Virus record (IMG/VR): IMGVR_UViG_3300032287_001872
Span: 1-24,838 of that record
Length of the DNA: 24,838 nt
Direction: 5' to 3' (one strand)
DNA from: a virus
Positions 6,476-14,638 of the stretch are shown piece by piece (the first letter of the stretch is position 1; every line of letters begins with the position of its first letter). The translations under genes and the position numbers were made by a program. A model generated the notes under the pieces. The model saw only the letters and a list, made by a program, of their open reading frames with translations, did not search any database and was not told where the DNA came from.

Positions 6476-8029
6476 TCAGCCCCAAAGCGTCAGCGTGAAC
6501 AGGTACTGGCGCAGGTCAGCCTGAATGCCAGTGATGACGAAGGCCTTGCCGCTGTTCATGCCGAATCGGTTGACTTGCAAAGTGACTGTCCTGCCAAGGT
6601 CGAGCAGCGGGGCCGTGGTGGCATCCACCCGCACCGTGACCTGATAGAAGTCGCGGCGCTGCTTGTAGATGCTCAGGCGCCGGGCCGCTTCTGTGGAAGC
6701 GTTTGCTTCCGTCACCAGCACGGTGTTGATCTCGATCTCGGGGCTGGTCGGGTTGGCGGTGAGGATGGCGTTGTCGTTCGCCTCCACGCGCCGGTACTCG
6801 TTGGCCAGGAACTCCTTTCGCACCTCGGTCACCGCGCTGGTGAGATCGTCCTGGGTGAACCAGATGCGCTGGTAGCCCATCTTGATCTTCCAGGCCGGCA
6901 TACCCGCGCCCGCGTCGCGGCTGGCCACGCGATCAATGCTCACGATGTTGACCGTGGTCAGCGTGGTCACGCTGTTGGCGATGTTGGGCAGCACGAGCTG
7001 GGCGATGCGGTAGGTGCCGCCCGAGTCCACCCCCCACCACGCGCCCACGCTCATGCACAGCATGTCGATGGCCTCGATGGCACTCATGTCGCGGCTCTCG
7101 GGGATATAGATGCCGCAGGCGTAAGGTGCCACCGTGTCCAGCGCCGTGATGTCTGCCGAGGAGATCGCGCCGGCCGACACGCCGGCCTTTTGCAAGATCT
7201 GGCTCCACAGTTGCCCGGCGGTGCGGTTGGCCGTGGCTGCGCCCTGCGTGGCGTCGAACGTGAGCGTTCCCTGGGTGTTGTCCGCCAGGCGCACGTAACA
7301 GCCGGCTGTGGCGTCGTTCCAGACCCGGTACTGGCCCGCCGCCGGGGCGGTGGTCTCCATGTCGGCCTGGGACGTGTAGACCGCCCCCGCCGTCAATGCC
7401 GCACCCCGGTTGTAGACAGCATCTACCGACTGCAGGGCAGATCCGCTGTGCAGTTGGTAGATCTTGCGGGTGGTGTTGACGCACGGCGCGGCCGCGTTGA
7501 AGACCTGCCCGTAGATCAGCGGCTTGGGCCGGCCCTTGAGATCGCCCGCCACGCCGTCCAGGCCCGCCGGCAGCGCATTGGTGCCGCCGTAGCGCACCTG
7601 CTGCAAGGGCTTGGCCACGGCCAGCTGCTTGTCGCGCACCCGAAAGCGCACCGTCTGCCAGGACAGCTCGGCCTGCTCGATAAGGCCGTCGATGATGACG
7701 GTCCAGGTCGGCACCACGCCGGCCACCACGTCGGCCAGCCGGATGACGATGCGCCGGCCGCCGAAGCTGTAGTTCAGCAGCGCATCGAGCCCGCCGTCGA
7801 AGTTGGCCAGGACCAGCTCGCCGAAGCCGAGCTGCGTCTGGCCAAACGTCTGCTGGTTCTGGAACATCGTGCGCTGGAAGTTCCCGCCCTGGATGATGCG
7901 GTTGTCCCAGTAGGTGTTAGCTGGGCTCTCGGTCGGCCCGCTGACGTAGCCGTGCGTGGAGTAGCGCAGCGTGACCTCGCCGGCGATGGCGGTGTCGTAG
8001 GCGGTGATCTCGGCGGTGACGATCAGCAT
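6476..8029 (-). CDS. Tail tip/hub-like protein
   Basis: A 517-residue protein starting MLIVTAEITAYDTA. The ATG at 8029 was chosen over longer in-frame starts because it lies 1 bp after the tape-measure stop (TGACATG) and because upstream sequence in this frame is Arg/Pro-rich shadow translation. It is directly downstream of the tape measure, the usual place for distal tail and hub genes. Visible features include FGELVLANFDGGLDALLNYS, GRRIVIRLADV, KPLIYGQVFN, and a late segment with EYRRVEAND and LDLGRTVTLQVNRFG, consistent with the beta-barrel plus alpha/beta domains of hub proteins. It is not a recognisable gpJ, and no NlpC/P60 motif is seen. Named 'tail protein' with good confidence; the hub role is inferred. 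Confidence 0.7.
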   Translation of the reverse strand: MLIVTAEITAYDTAIAGEVTLRYSTHGYVSGPTESPANTYWDNRIIQGGNFQRTMFQNQQTFGQTQLGFGELVLANFDGGLDALLNYSFGGRRIVIRLADVVAGVVPTWTVIIDGLIEQAELSWQTVRFRVRDKQLAVAKPLQQVRYGGTNALPAGLDGVAGDLKGRPKPLIYGQVFNAAAPCVNTTRKIYQLHSGSALQSVDAVYNRGAALTAGAVYTSQADMETTAPAAGQYRVWNDATAGCYVRLADNTQGTLTFDATQGAATANRTAGQLWSQILQKAGVSAGAISSADITALDTVAPYACGIYIPESRDMSAIEAIDMLCMSVGAWWGVDSGGTYRIAQLVLPNIANSVTTLTTVNIVSIDRVASRDAGAGMPAWKIKMGYQRIWFTQDDLTSAVTEVRKEFLANEYRRVEANDNAILTANPTSPEIEINTVLVTEANASTEAARRLSIYKQRRDFYQVTVRVDATTAPLLDLGRTVTLQVNRFGMNSGKAFVITGIQADLRQYLFTLTLWG

Positions 8030-8030
8030 G

Positions 8031-11000
8031 TCAGGCCCCTGCGCTTTCGGTGTAGGTGACCTGGAACGAGTTGGCGCCCACGTCCACCGAGTAGGTCGGC
8101 GACGAGTCAGCCAGCGCCGCGTTGGTCGCGCTGTTGCCGGTGTTGCTGGCAGTAGCCGCCGTGTTGGCCGCGACCTGGGCCTGCAGGTTGGCCACGTTCT
8201 GCGTGGCCGCGGCCAGCGCGGCCAGCCCGGTGGCAATGCTCACGTTGCCGTCGCTGATGGCTTTTTCGATTTTGGCCAGGGTGTCGTTGCCGGCCTTGAT
8301 CTGCTCGGCCACATCGCCAATGGCTGCTGTGGTGCTTTGCGCCTCAGGCAGCAGGCTGTCGAGCACAGCGGTGTTGGGCGCCTTGTCGGCCAGCTCGGCC
8401 AGCGAGCCCTCGATGTCGGCTGTCTTGAGTGCCTCGGTCAGCCGGGCAAACTCGGGCGCCAGCTGCAGCAGCGTGACCACCAGCTCCTGGCCCTGGGTGG
8501 TGGACACGTCCACCGACTCCACCAGCTTGCGGAATTCCTCCTTGTTGGATAGGTCGCCCGCCGTCGTTACGCCGGCCGCTTCCAGCTGCTCCTTGAGCCC
8601 CTTGGCGGTCAGGCCGATCTGCTCCTGAGCCGTGTAGTAGTCGGCCACAAACTGGCCCGAGATGGCCATCAGGTTCTCGATGCCGCCGGCCAGCGCAATG
8701 ATGTTTTCGCGGGCTTCGATGGACGACGTGGCGATCTTGGAGAACACCCCGCCCAAGGTGTTGAGCGACTCGCTCACTTGCGACAGCGCCACGAGCCGCT
8801 GCATCGTGTCGGCGATGGTCTCGCCAGCCTGCTGGAACGGTGCGATGACGGCCTCGAACTTGCCGGCCAGCGCGTCCTGGTACGTCTGGAAGATGAGGTC
8901 GATCGCCTTCTGGTCCTCCGCCGCGTCGCCGGTCAGCTTGGCCTTGAACGACGTGGTGACCTCGGACAACGTGGCCGCCGGCAGCTTGAGCGCAGCCGCC
9001 CACGCCTTGGTCTGCTCGAGCACGCCCTTGGCGCCGAAGTCGAGCGCGGCCGACAGCGAATCGCCTAGCTCGGAAAACTCCGTGCCCGACTTGTTTGAGC
9101 GGAACCAGCCGCCCTTCTGGAACCAATCCTGGTAGCGCTTGCCCGTGGCATCGCCGCCGCTGATCGTGCCCTCGATGCCGGCGTCCTTCATCTCCTTGGC
9201 CTTCATGCCGAAGGCGCGGTTGACCAGGCCACCGACCACGCCGGCAATCGGGCCGATGCCGGGAATGGCGCTGGCGATGCCCGCGATGGTGTTGACCGCC
9301 CCGCCAGCGCTGTAGCCGCCAGACAGGGCCTTGCTGATGCCGTAGCCCGCAAAGCCGTTGCCCAGCATGCCCATGCCCGAGCCGAGCATGCTGCCCAGGC
9401 CCGTGGGCCCGGCGATCATGTTGCCGCCGATGTTCTGCAGGCTGCTCAGGCCCAGCGTCTGGCCCAGGCCGGAGTTCACCAGGTTGAGCGCGGCGCCATT
9501 GATGGTGCCGCCGCTCAAGAAGTTCATGCCGCTGGACAGCAGCGACCCGAAGCCTGCGCCAGCGCTGCCTGCGGCTCCTGTCGAAGCGGCCGCATTGCCA
9601 AACCCCAACATGCTGCCGATGGCCCCGCTGACGGGCGCCAGGATGGCCTTGATGGTGGGCTGCAACACCATGCTCTTGAAGGCGTTGACCAGGGTGGACT
9701 TGAAGGCCTCAAAGAACCCTTTGCCCGACTCGAAGGCGCGCATGAGCGCATCGGTCAGGCCGTTGTTGATGCTGTCGGTGACGCGCCCCCATTCGGCGTT
9801 GGCCTCCTGGGCGGCCTTGATGTGAATGCCTTGCTCCTTGGCGTCGGCCAGGGCGCGCAAGCCGGCCGCCTGCTGGCGGTACTGGTCAGCCAGGGCGTTG
9901 TTTTCCTGCCGCTCCATGGCCAGGATGGCGTTGCGGTCGGCGGTGGCGGCGGCGTCGCGCAGCTTGGCCACTGTGAGCTGGCCGGTGTAGTCGACGCCGG
10001 TCTGCGCGGTGAGGTTGGCGGCTTCCTGCGCCAGCACCTGCTCTCGCAGGTTTTCAGTGATCTGCAGCGCGGCGGCGTATTCCTTCTCGCGCGCCGCAAT
10101 GGCCGCCAGCGTGGCCTTCTCGCCCTCTTTGATCTGCGCCACCTGCTCGCGCATGGCGTCCATTTCCAGCAGCTTGGCGCGGGCGGATTCCAGCTCCTGG
10201 TCGGTGAGCTTCTTCTTGCCAGCGCGCACCTCTTCTTCGAGCTTGAGGATCTCGCTTTCGGTCTTGGTCAGCTCGCGGCCCAGGCTGATCTGCTGATTCA
10301 TCGCCGCAAACTGCGCGTTCAGGCTCGCCAGGTAGTCCTGCCCAGCCTTGGCGGCTTGGTCGATGGACTCCTTGGCCTGCTTGGTGGCGGCGCTGAATTC
10401 AAGGGTTTTTTGGCCGGTCACGCCGTGCTGCTTGCCCAGGCGGTCCAGCTCGTTGCGGTTCTCCGCCGATGACAGGCTGTGGTTGTTCAGCGCGTCACGC
10501 TGCTGCAAGATGCGGTCAGTCATGCCCAGGATAGAAGCCTGGAACCTGTCCAGCTCCTCGCGCCCGCTTTGCGCGTCGGCCTTGATCATCTCGCCCACGC
10601 GGGTCCAGCCGGCGCGGCCTTCGGCGGAGAAGATGCCGCCGCCTTCGCCCAGGGCCGAAAACTGCGCCACGATGCCGCCGATTTCGCGGCCCACGGACTT
10701 GAAGACAAACGCCACGTCTGAGGCCAGAACGATCAGCGCCTCCAGCACGGTGCCCACGGTGCGGATGACGCCACGCATGACGTCGAATTGCCCAGTGGCT
10801 TGTGCAGCGCCGCCGGCCAGATAGTCGCGGATAGCGCCGCCCAGCAGCTGCGTCAGGTCGTACAGCGCAATCATTCCGGGCAGCAGGCCCAGGGCCAGGG
10901 AGCGCTTCAGGTCCTCGGTGCGCTCTGCCGCCACGGTCATGGCGTCGTTGTATTGGTCGGCCATCTCGGCCTGCTCTGCCGTGACCTTGGCCACCAGCTC

Positions 11001-11579
11001 GCCGGTGTTGCCCAGGTCGCGCATGAAGGGCAGCAGATCGGCGCCGCTCTTGCCCATCAGCGTCATGGCCACGGCGCTCTTGGCCGAGCCGTCTTCAAAC
11101 TGGTTCATGGCCTTGGCCAGCGCCAGCATCTTGTCTTCGGGCCGCATCGCGTTGAAGGCGTTGAAGTCCAGGCCCAGGGCCTTGAGCGCTGCGGCGGCGC
11201 CCTTGCTTTCCTCGGTGGAGCCGGCCATGTTCTTGGCCAGCTTGTTCATGGCCTGGCCGATGGTCTCGGCCGTGGTGCCGGTGAGCTTGCCGATCGAGGC
11301 AAAGGCGCTGAGGCTTTCCACCGTGGCGCCAGTCTTGATGCCCAGATCCTTGAGGCCCTCGGCGGCGTCGATGTAGCCCTTGACCATGCTGGTCACGGCG
11401 GCCAGGCTGCCAACGCCCAGCGCGGCCACTGCCGCCAGGCCCATGCCCTTGAGGGCGTCGCCCACCTTGAGGGTGGCGCTGTCCATGTCGCCCAGCTTGC
11501 TGGTGACTTGGGACAGCCCGCCCTGGACGCTGCTGACGCCCTCCAGGCTGAGCTTGATGCCGATGTCGCTGATGGCCAT
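8031..11579 (-). CDS. Tail tape measure protein
   Basis: At 1182 residues this is by far the longest gene, and it follows the tail chaperone frameshift pair, the expected place for the protein that sets tail length. It has an N-terminal tape-measure region (LSQVTSKLGDMDSATLKVGD, then FASIGKLTGTTAETIGQAMN), a hydrophobic segment around residues 45-66, a long charged coiled-coil region (about residues 420-525, with KTESEILKLEEEVRAGKKKL), and a Gly/Ala-rich hydrophobic stretch (about residues 640-800, with AIPGIGPIAGVVGG) that could insert in the host membrane during DNA ejection. The C-terminus has further helical repeats. The start at 11579 lies 18 bp after the chaperone stop. Confidence 0.95.
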   Translation of the reverse strand: MAISDIGIKLSLEGVSSVQGGLSQVTSKLGDMDSATLKVGDALKGMGLAAVAALGVGSLAAVTSMVKGYIDAAEGLKDLGIKTGATVESLSAFASIGKLTGTTAETIGQAMNKLAKNMAGSTEESKGAAAALKALGLDFNAFNAMRPEDKMLALAKAMNQFEDGSAKSAVAMTLMGKSGADLLPFMRDLGNTGELVAKVTAEQAEMADQYNDAMTVAAERTEDLKRSLALGLLPGMIALYDLTQLLGGAIRDYLAGGAAQATGQFDVMRGVIRTVGTVLEALIVLASDVAFVFKSVGREIGGIVAQFSALGEGGGIFSAEGRAGWTRVGEMIKADAQSGREELDRFQASILGMTDRILQQRDALNNHSLSSAENRNELDRLGKQHGVTGQKTLEFSAATKQAKESIDQAAKAGQDYLASLNAQFAAMNQQISLGRELTKTESEILKLEEEVRAGKKKLTDQELESARAKLLEMDAMREQVAQIKEGEKATLAAIAAREKEYAAALQITENLREQVLAQEAANLTAQTGVDYTGQLTVAKLRDAAATADRNAILAMERQENNALADQYRQQAAGLRALADAKEQGIHIKAAQEANAEWGRVTDSINNGLTDALMRAFESGKGFFEAFKSTLVNAFKSMVLQPTIKAILAPVSGAIGSMLGFGNAAASTGAAGSAGAGFGSLLSSGMNFLSGGTINGAALNLVNSGLGQTLGLSSLQNIGGNMIAGPTGLGSMLGSGMGMLGNGFAGYGISKALSGGYSAGGAVNTIAGIASAIPGIGPIAGVVGGLVNRAFGMKAKEMKDAGIEGTISGGDATGKRYQDWFQKGGWFRSNKSGTEFSELGDSLSAALDFGAKGVLEQTKAWAAALKLPAATLSEVTTSFKAKLTGDAAEDQKAIDLIFQTYQDALAGKFEAVIAPFQQAGETIADTMQRLVALSQVSESLNTLGGVFSKIATSSIEARENIIALAGGIENLMAISGQFVADYYTAQEQIGLTAKGLKEQLEAAGVTTAGDLSNKEEFRKLVESVDVSTTQGQELVVTLLQLAPEFARLTEALKTADIEGSLAELADKAPNTAVLDSLLPEAQSTTAAIGDVAEQIKAGNDTLAKIEKAISDGNVSIATGLAALAAATQNVANLQAQVAANTAATASNTGNSATNAALADSSPTYSVDVGANSFQVTYTESAGA

Positions 11580-11597
11580 CAGTGCGCCCGAAGAGCT

Positions 11598-12349
11598 TCA
11601 GTGGCGGCGCGCGCGCTGCTCATCGGCGCGGCGCTGGCGGGTCCACTCGACCAGGGTTTCGGCTTCCATGACCTGAAGGTCGGCGATGACCTCGGGCACG
11701 CGGGCACGCGGCACGAGGCGGCGCATGCGCAGCAGCGCATCCACGCCCGCGTAATCCAGGCCGATAGCGCCGGCAAAGCCCGTGCGCCACTGGGTGCGGC
11801 AGGCCAGCCAAACGGCCAGCACATCCTGATGCTCGGCCCACAGGTAAAAGACGCGCGGCTTGTGCGCCGCGGCGGCGTCATCCACCGCCACGAGGCCAAA
11901 GGCCGCCAGGGCTGCAGCCGACTCGTCTTCTGGGTCGTCATGGGTGGGCGGCGCGTCATCATCAGATCCACGGGTGAGTTCACCGCGCGCAAGCAGGCGC
12001 GCCGCCTCCCTCAGTTTTTTTCCTTGCCCTTGGCGCCGCAGGCCTCGATGTAGGCCTTGAGAACCAGGCCAGCCATGCCGACGATGTCCAGCAGCGAATG
12101 CAGCGCCGAGCCGCTGAAGGGCAGCTCCACGCCGTTATCGTCTTGCACGCCGGACCAGCCAACCACCACCGAGTCCAAAAACTCAGGCACGGTGCGGTCG
12201 TTGTTTTCGATGGCCAGGCGCAGCTCGGTGGCGGGCAAACGCCGGGCCGTCAGCGTGAAGCTGAAGGGCATGGCGCGGCCGGCGGCATCCGGCAGGCGCC
12301 CGGCCACGGGCACGCTGACGGTGTCAGAGACAACCAGACGAAAACTCAT
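11598..12349 (-). CDS. Tail assembly chaperone gpGT (made by -1 frameshift)
   Basis: This is the long form of the tail chaperone pair: translation starts at 12349 as gpG, slips -1 on A AAA AAC at 12020-12014, and continues to the stop at 11598, giving about 250 residues (112 plus 138). The -1 frame has no good start of its own near the junction and stays open from the slip site. Its C-terminal part (YLWAEHQDVLAVWLACRTQW, FAGAIGLDYAGVDALLRM, VIADLQVMEAETL) matches the DUF1799 family, which is commonly the T part of such fusions. In lambda the G:GT ratio controls tape-measure coating and tail assembly. An independent gene starting at the GTG at 11891 is the alternative, but the slip site and gene order favour the fusion. 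Confidence 0.8.
11985..12020 (-). promoter_or_regulatory. Programmed -1 ribosomal frameshift signal
   Basis: The heptamer A AAA AAC (12020-12014) lies in the zero frame as GAA AAA AAC, immediately before the gpG stop codon TGA (12013-12011). AAAAAAC is among the most efficient bacterial slippery heptamers. Eleven bases downstream, GCGCGC-CTGCTT-GCGCGC (12002-11985) can form a strong 6-bp GC hairpin that could stimulate slipping; the spacer is slightly longer than usual. After slipping, the next codons run open into the DUF1799-like frame. Confidence 0.8.
12011..12349 (-). CDS. Tail assembly chaperone gpG
   Basis: The short, zero-frame product of the chaperone pair is 112 residues and ends AKGKEKN at the slippery run. 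Features include MSFRLVVSDTVSVPVAGRLP and the central ATELRLAIENNDRTVPEFLD, DNGVELPFSGSALHSLLDIV, typical of small gpG-like or tail-chaperone proteins between the tail tube and tape measure genes. It is expected to coat the tape measure during tail assembly and to be absent from the finished tail. AGGGGTG lies just before the ATG. Most ribosomes should end here, with a minority making gpGT. Confidence 0.85.
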   Translation of the reverse strand: MSFRLVVSDTVSVPVAGRLPDAAGRAMPFSFTLTARRLPATELRLAIENNDRTVPEFLDSVVVGWSGVQDDNGVELPFSGSALHSLLDIVGMAGLVLKAYIEACGAKGKEKN

Positions 12350-12361
12350 GCCAGCACCCCT

Positions 12362-13324
12362 TTACAGGCAGACGAGCCGCAGCTCGTCGTTGCCAGCGGT
12401 GGTGGGCGTGAAGCGCAGGTTCTGCCCCATGTGAATGTCGCCCTCGTACTCGGTGTCACTCGGGTCGATGCGCTGCACCTGCGGGGCGTGCACGATGATG
12501 CCCACGCCCGCGCCGGTGCTGTGCGTGAAGCCCAGCGTGGTGGTGGTGTTGGCGTTGATGTCGGTGAGGAACGACACCTCCTGCGCGGCGGTGAGGTCCA
12601 GCTGCATGCTGCCCTGCACGTTGCGGTCAGAGATTGCTACGGACTGCCCGCCCAGCACGGCCTTGCGGCTGACGGTGTTTTGCAGGTTGATGCTCAGGCC
12701 GCGAGACGGGTACACCGTGCCGCTGGCCAGAGCCCCGGCGCTGTAGCTGCAGCCCAGATTGATGTCGCCGCTGTTCACGTCAGACACCACTTGCGGGGTG
12801 CGGAAGGCGGTGAGGGTGACGCTGGGGTCTGCCGTGGCGGTGCGCCCGCCGTCCAGGCCGGCAAAAGTGAAGCGCATCATGGGCGCGGCGCCCTCGTTGA
12901 GCATGATTTCCACGTTGCCCATGCAGCCGGTGGCCACGCGGCGCACGCCGTCGATGTGGTAGTAGATGGTCAGGCTGGTGAAAGTGGCCGAGACGGGCGT
13001 GTACTCCACGCGGGCCGGCGTGGCCAGCACGCTCTCAGCCATGCCGCAGGCGCGCAGCAGTGGGGCCCAGGCCGGTGCGGTGCCGGCGGTGCCGCTGTTG
13101 GCCAGCTCGACCTCGAAGCTGCACTCCACAAAGCGCGTGCCGGCGAGCTGGCCGCTGCCGCCAAAGTATGGGCGGATGAAGTTGCGCTCGACGTTGTTGT
13201 ACGAGAGGTTAAAGCTGGCATTGCTGACCAGCATGGCGTTGGCCGCGCCAGTGGGCACAGAGTCAACGCCGTAGGTCGTCTCGACCTTGGCCAGGATGGC
13301 GGTTTTGCGGATGAGGCGAGGCAC
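12362..13324 (-). CDS. Major tail tube protein
   Basis: A 320-residue protein with an N-terminal RKTAILAKVETTYGVDSVPT start, typical of siphophage tail tube proteins, followed by alternating beta segments (FIRPYFGGSGQLAGTRFVEC, LTIYYHIDGVRRVATGCMGN, MMRFTFAGL) and a C-terminal part with QGSMQLDLTA, HAPQVQRIDPSD and LRFTPT. Such proteins form hexameric rings stacked along the tape measure. It lies immediately upstream of the chaperone frameshift pair, the standard siphophage order. Its length is larger than lambda gpV, and the C-terminal third may be a decorating domain. Confidence 0.88.
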   Translation of the reverse strand: MPRLIRKTAILAKVETTYGVDSVPTGAANAMLVSNASFNLSYNNVERNFIRPYFGGSGQLAGTRFVECSFEVELANSGTAGTAPAWAPLLRACGMAESVLATPARVEYTPVSATFTSLTIYYHIDGVRRVATGCMGNVEIMLNEGAAPMMRFTFAGLDGGRTATADPSVTLTAFRTPQVVSDVNSGDINLGCSYSAGALASGTVYPSRGLSINLQNTVSRKAVLGGQSVAISDRNVQGSMQLDLTAAQEVSFLTDINANTTTTLGFTHSTGAGVGIIVHAPQVQRIDPSDTEYEGDIHMGQNLRFTPTTAGNDELRLVCL

Positions 13325-13330
13325 GGCGGC

Positions 13331-13501
13331 TTACTCCTTCGGTGCGGTGGGGGTGGGGGCTGCTGCGGGGGCGGCGGCCTCGTCGGTTTCGGGCAGGGGC
13401 ATCCAGGCGCTGCCGCTCCAGGTCCAGCGGCCACCGCCAGGCGGGGTGCCGACTGGTGCGGCAGGCGCAGCAGGCGTAGAGGTGGCGGGTGTCTGGGGCA
13501 T
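13331..13501 (-). CDS. Small Pro/Ala-rich protein between tail terminator and tail tube
   Basis: A 56-residue ORF, starting MPQTPATSTPAAPAAP and ending TPTAPKE. The only structured-looking part is the centre, RWTWSGSAWMPLPET, a Trp-rich motif between low-complexity Pro/Ala arms. It fills an otherwise empty 195-bp gap exactly, ends 6 bp before the tail tube start, and has GGAG about 10 nt before the ATG, so it is likely translated. Similar short proteins with a W-W-G centre occur in phage tail operons, but I cannot assign a function. Low complexity could mean it evolves freely. Confidence 0.6.
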   Translation of the reverse strand: MPQTPATSTPAAPAAPVGTPPGGGRWTWSGSAWMPLPETDEAAAPAAAPTPTAPKE

Positions 13502-13519
13502 GGTCAGATCGCTCCGGGG

Positions 13520-13969
13520 TCAGTTCTGCGCGGCCAGCGTGGTGCTGGCCGTGCGGTGGTTCACAAGCAGGTACACGGTGGCGGCGGCCACCGGGGTTTC
13601 GTTGTCATCGAGCTGCCAGTCGATGGCGGGCTGCATGCGCACGTCCACCACGCCCAGGCCGGTGGTGTTGAGCGCCGACAGACGGGACCAGACGGATTCC
13701 AGCAGCGTGTCCACGGCGGCCACGGGGTCCGCGTTGCCAATGGCGCTGCGCGCCAGGCACTCGATTTCGTAGCGCGTGGTCCAGTCATACGGGCCGCCCA
13801 GCAGCTGCGGCGTGGCGGCGCGCGTTTGCGCCAGGCGCACCACCACACCCTGGCCGCTGGCCGCGGCCACGGGGCGCGTGGCGTTGGCCCGCACGTTGCC
13901 GCTGGCCAGGGCGGGTGCGGCAGTGAGCGCGGCCACGATGGCCTGCTGGATGGCCAAGTGGGCGCTCAT
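13520..13969 (-). CDS. Tail terminator-like protein (gpU-like)
   Basis: A 149-residue protein, with N-terminal helix SAHLAIQQAIVAALTAAPAL followed by GQGVVVRLAQTR, WTTRYEIECLARSA, a helix VAAVDTLLESVWSRLSAL, and a final strand VYLLVNHRTASTTL. The alternating order, helix, strands, helix and strand, is that of lambda gpU and similar tail terminators, which cap the tail tube and stop its growth. It starts in a TGATG overlap with the FII-like gene and precedes the small ORF and tail tube genes, matching lambda order (FII, U, V). The function is inferred from pattern and order. Confidence 0.75.
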   Translation of the reverse strand: MSAHLAIQQAIVAALTAAPALASGNVRANATRPVAAASGQGVVVRLAQTRAATPQLLGGPYDWTTRYEIECLARSAIGNADPVAAVDTLLESVWSRLSALNTTGLGVVDVRMQPAIDWQLDDNETPVAAATVYLLVNHRTASTTLAAQN

Positions 13970-14247
13970 CAGGCGCGCTCCAGCAGCAGCCGGCTCATGC
14001 CGGTGCCGTCAGGCTCATGGGCGGCCACCAGGTAGTTGGTGGCGTTGACCACTGCAGCCACGCCTACGGGTGAGGCAGGCACCGAGGCGGTGGGCAGCGT
14101 CAGCACGGGCTGGGTGCCCGCCATGCCGATGCCCGCGCTGCCCAGGGCGAATTCGTTGTCGAAGATCGCTCGCACCGCCTGGCCGGCCACGGTACAAGAG
14201 ACACCGAAGTCGGCCGTGAAGGCGGCGAAGTTTTCGACGAGCTGCAT
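13969..14247 (-). CDS. Head-tail joining protein (FII-like)
   Basis: A 92-residue protein with FTADFGVSCTVAGQAVRAIF, then FALGSAGIGMAGTQPVLTLP and a C-terminal NYLVAAHEPDGTGMSRLLLE. This arrangement is characteristic of lambda FII-like connectors: a small beta barrel with a short flexible loop and a C-terminal PDGTG-type turn before the last strand. FII-like proteins join the filled head to the tail. The gene lies just before the tail terminator, with a TGATG coupling, and 28 bp after a beta-rich head protein gene. Confidence 0.75.
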   Translation of the reverse strand: MQLVENFAAFTADFGVSCTVAGQAVRAIFDNEFALGSAGIGMAGTQPVLTLPTASVPASPVGVAAVVNATNYLVAAHEPDGTGMSRLLLERA

Positions 14248-14275
14248 GGTGGCGGCCTGATGTGCAGCTTGATCG

Positions 14276-14638
14276 TCAGACGATCTTCTTGACGCCTACC
14301 GCCGTCACGCTTACCAGCTGCGGGCCGGTGACGATGGTGCCGACGTAGCGGATGTAGCGCCGCACCTGCTTGGACTGCACCGCCAGCACTGTGGTGGCTG
14401 CGCCAGTGCCTTTTTGCGCGAACGTCAAGCCTGAGACATCGGCAAACGTGGTGTTGTCGGCTGAATCCTGGATCTTGCCGTCCAGGGTGCCGGTGCCTGC
14501 GCCACCGTTTTGAGTGATCAAAATCGGCCCCTCGTAGTCGCGCAGGTCGATGCCCGTGCCGGTGACGGTGCTGGCCGCGCTTTGCGATGCGAGCAGCACT
14601 TCGGCGGTGGCAGCGCTGGGGAAGTTGAACTGGCTCAT
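14276..14638 (-). CDS. Small beta-rich virion protein, probable head component
   Basis: A 120-residue protein (MSQFNFPSAATAEVLLASQS) with short strands and a GKIQDSADNTTFADVSGLTF segment followed by RRYIRYVGTI and VSVTAV. The motif 'difference from expected value per replicate plus position' is seen in many phage structural proteins of this size, but I cannot name the family. It lies two genes after the capsid and overlaps the preceding gene by ATGA. The layout resembles the gene at 21353-21658, with an SxDxxxF/W motif and a terminal Arg-Ala or Arg-Tyr strand, so both may share a beta-sandwich fold. A decoration or connector role is inferred. Confidence 0.6.
   Translation of the reverse strand: MSQFNFPSAATAEVLLASQSAASTVTGTGIDLRDYEGPILITQNGGAGTGTLDGKIQDSADNTTFADVSGLTFAQKGTGAATTVLAVQSKQVRRYIRYVGTIVTGPQLVSVTAVGVKKIV

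Noticed and set aside
11598-11891. Independent gene starting with GTG at 11891
   Set aside because: The frame stays open upstream to the slippery heptamer at 12014, and gene order matches the G/GT fusion, so the GTG is probably only an internal valine.
11579-11992. Separate minus-strand gene at 11992-11579
   Set aside because: Its translation is Arg/Pro/Trp-rich shadow; the real frame here is the -1 frame that continues gpG into the DUF1799-like domain.
12098-14035. Long + strand open frame of 645 codons (and similar ones at 14737-16872, 6263-8059, 1538-2635, 10788-12053 and 17075-18394)
   Set aside because: These lie antisense to well-recognised phage genes in GC-rich DNA, have low-complexity Gly/Ala/Arg/His-rich translations and no family features; they are shadows.
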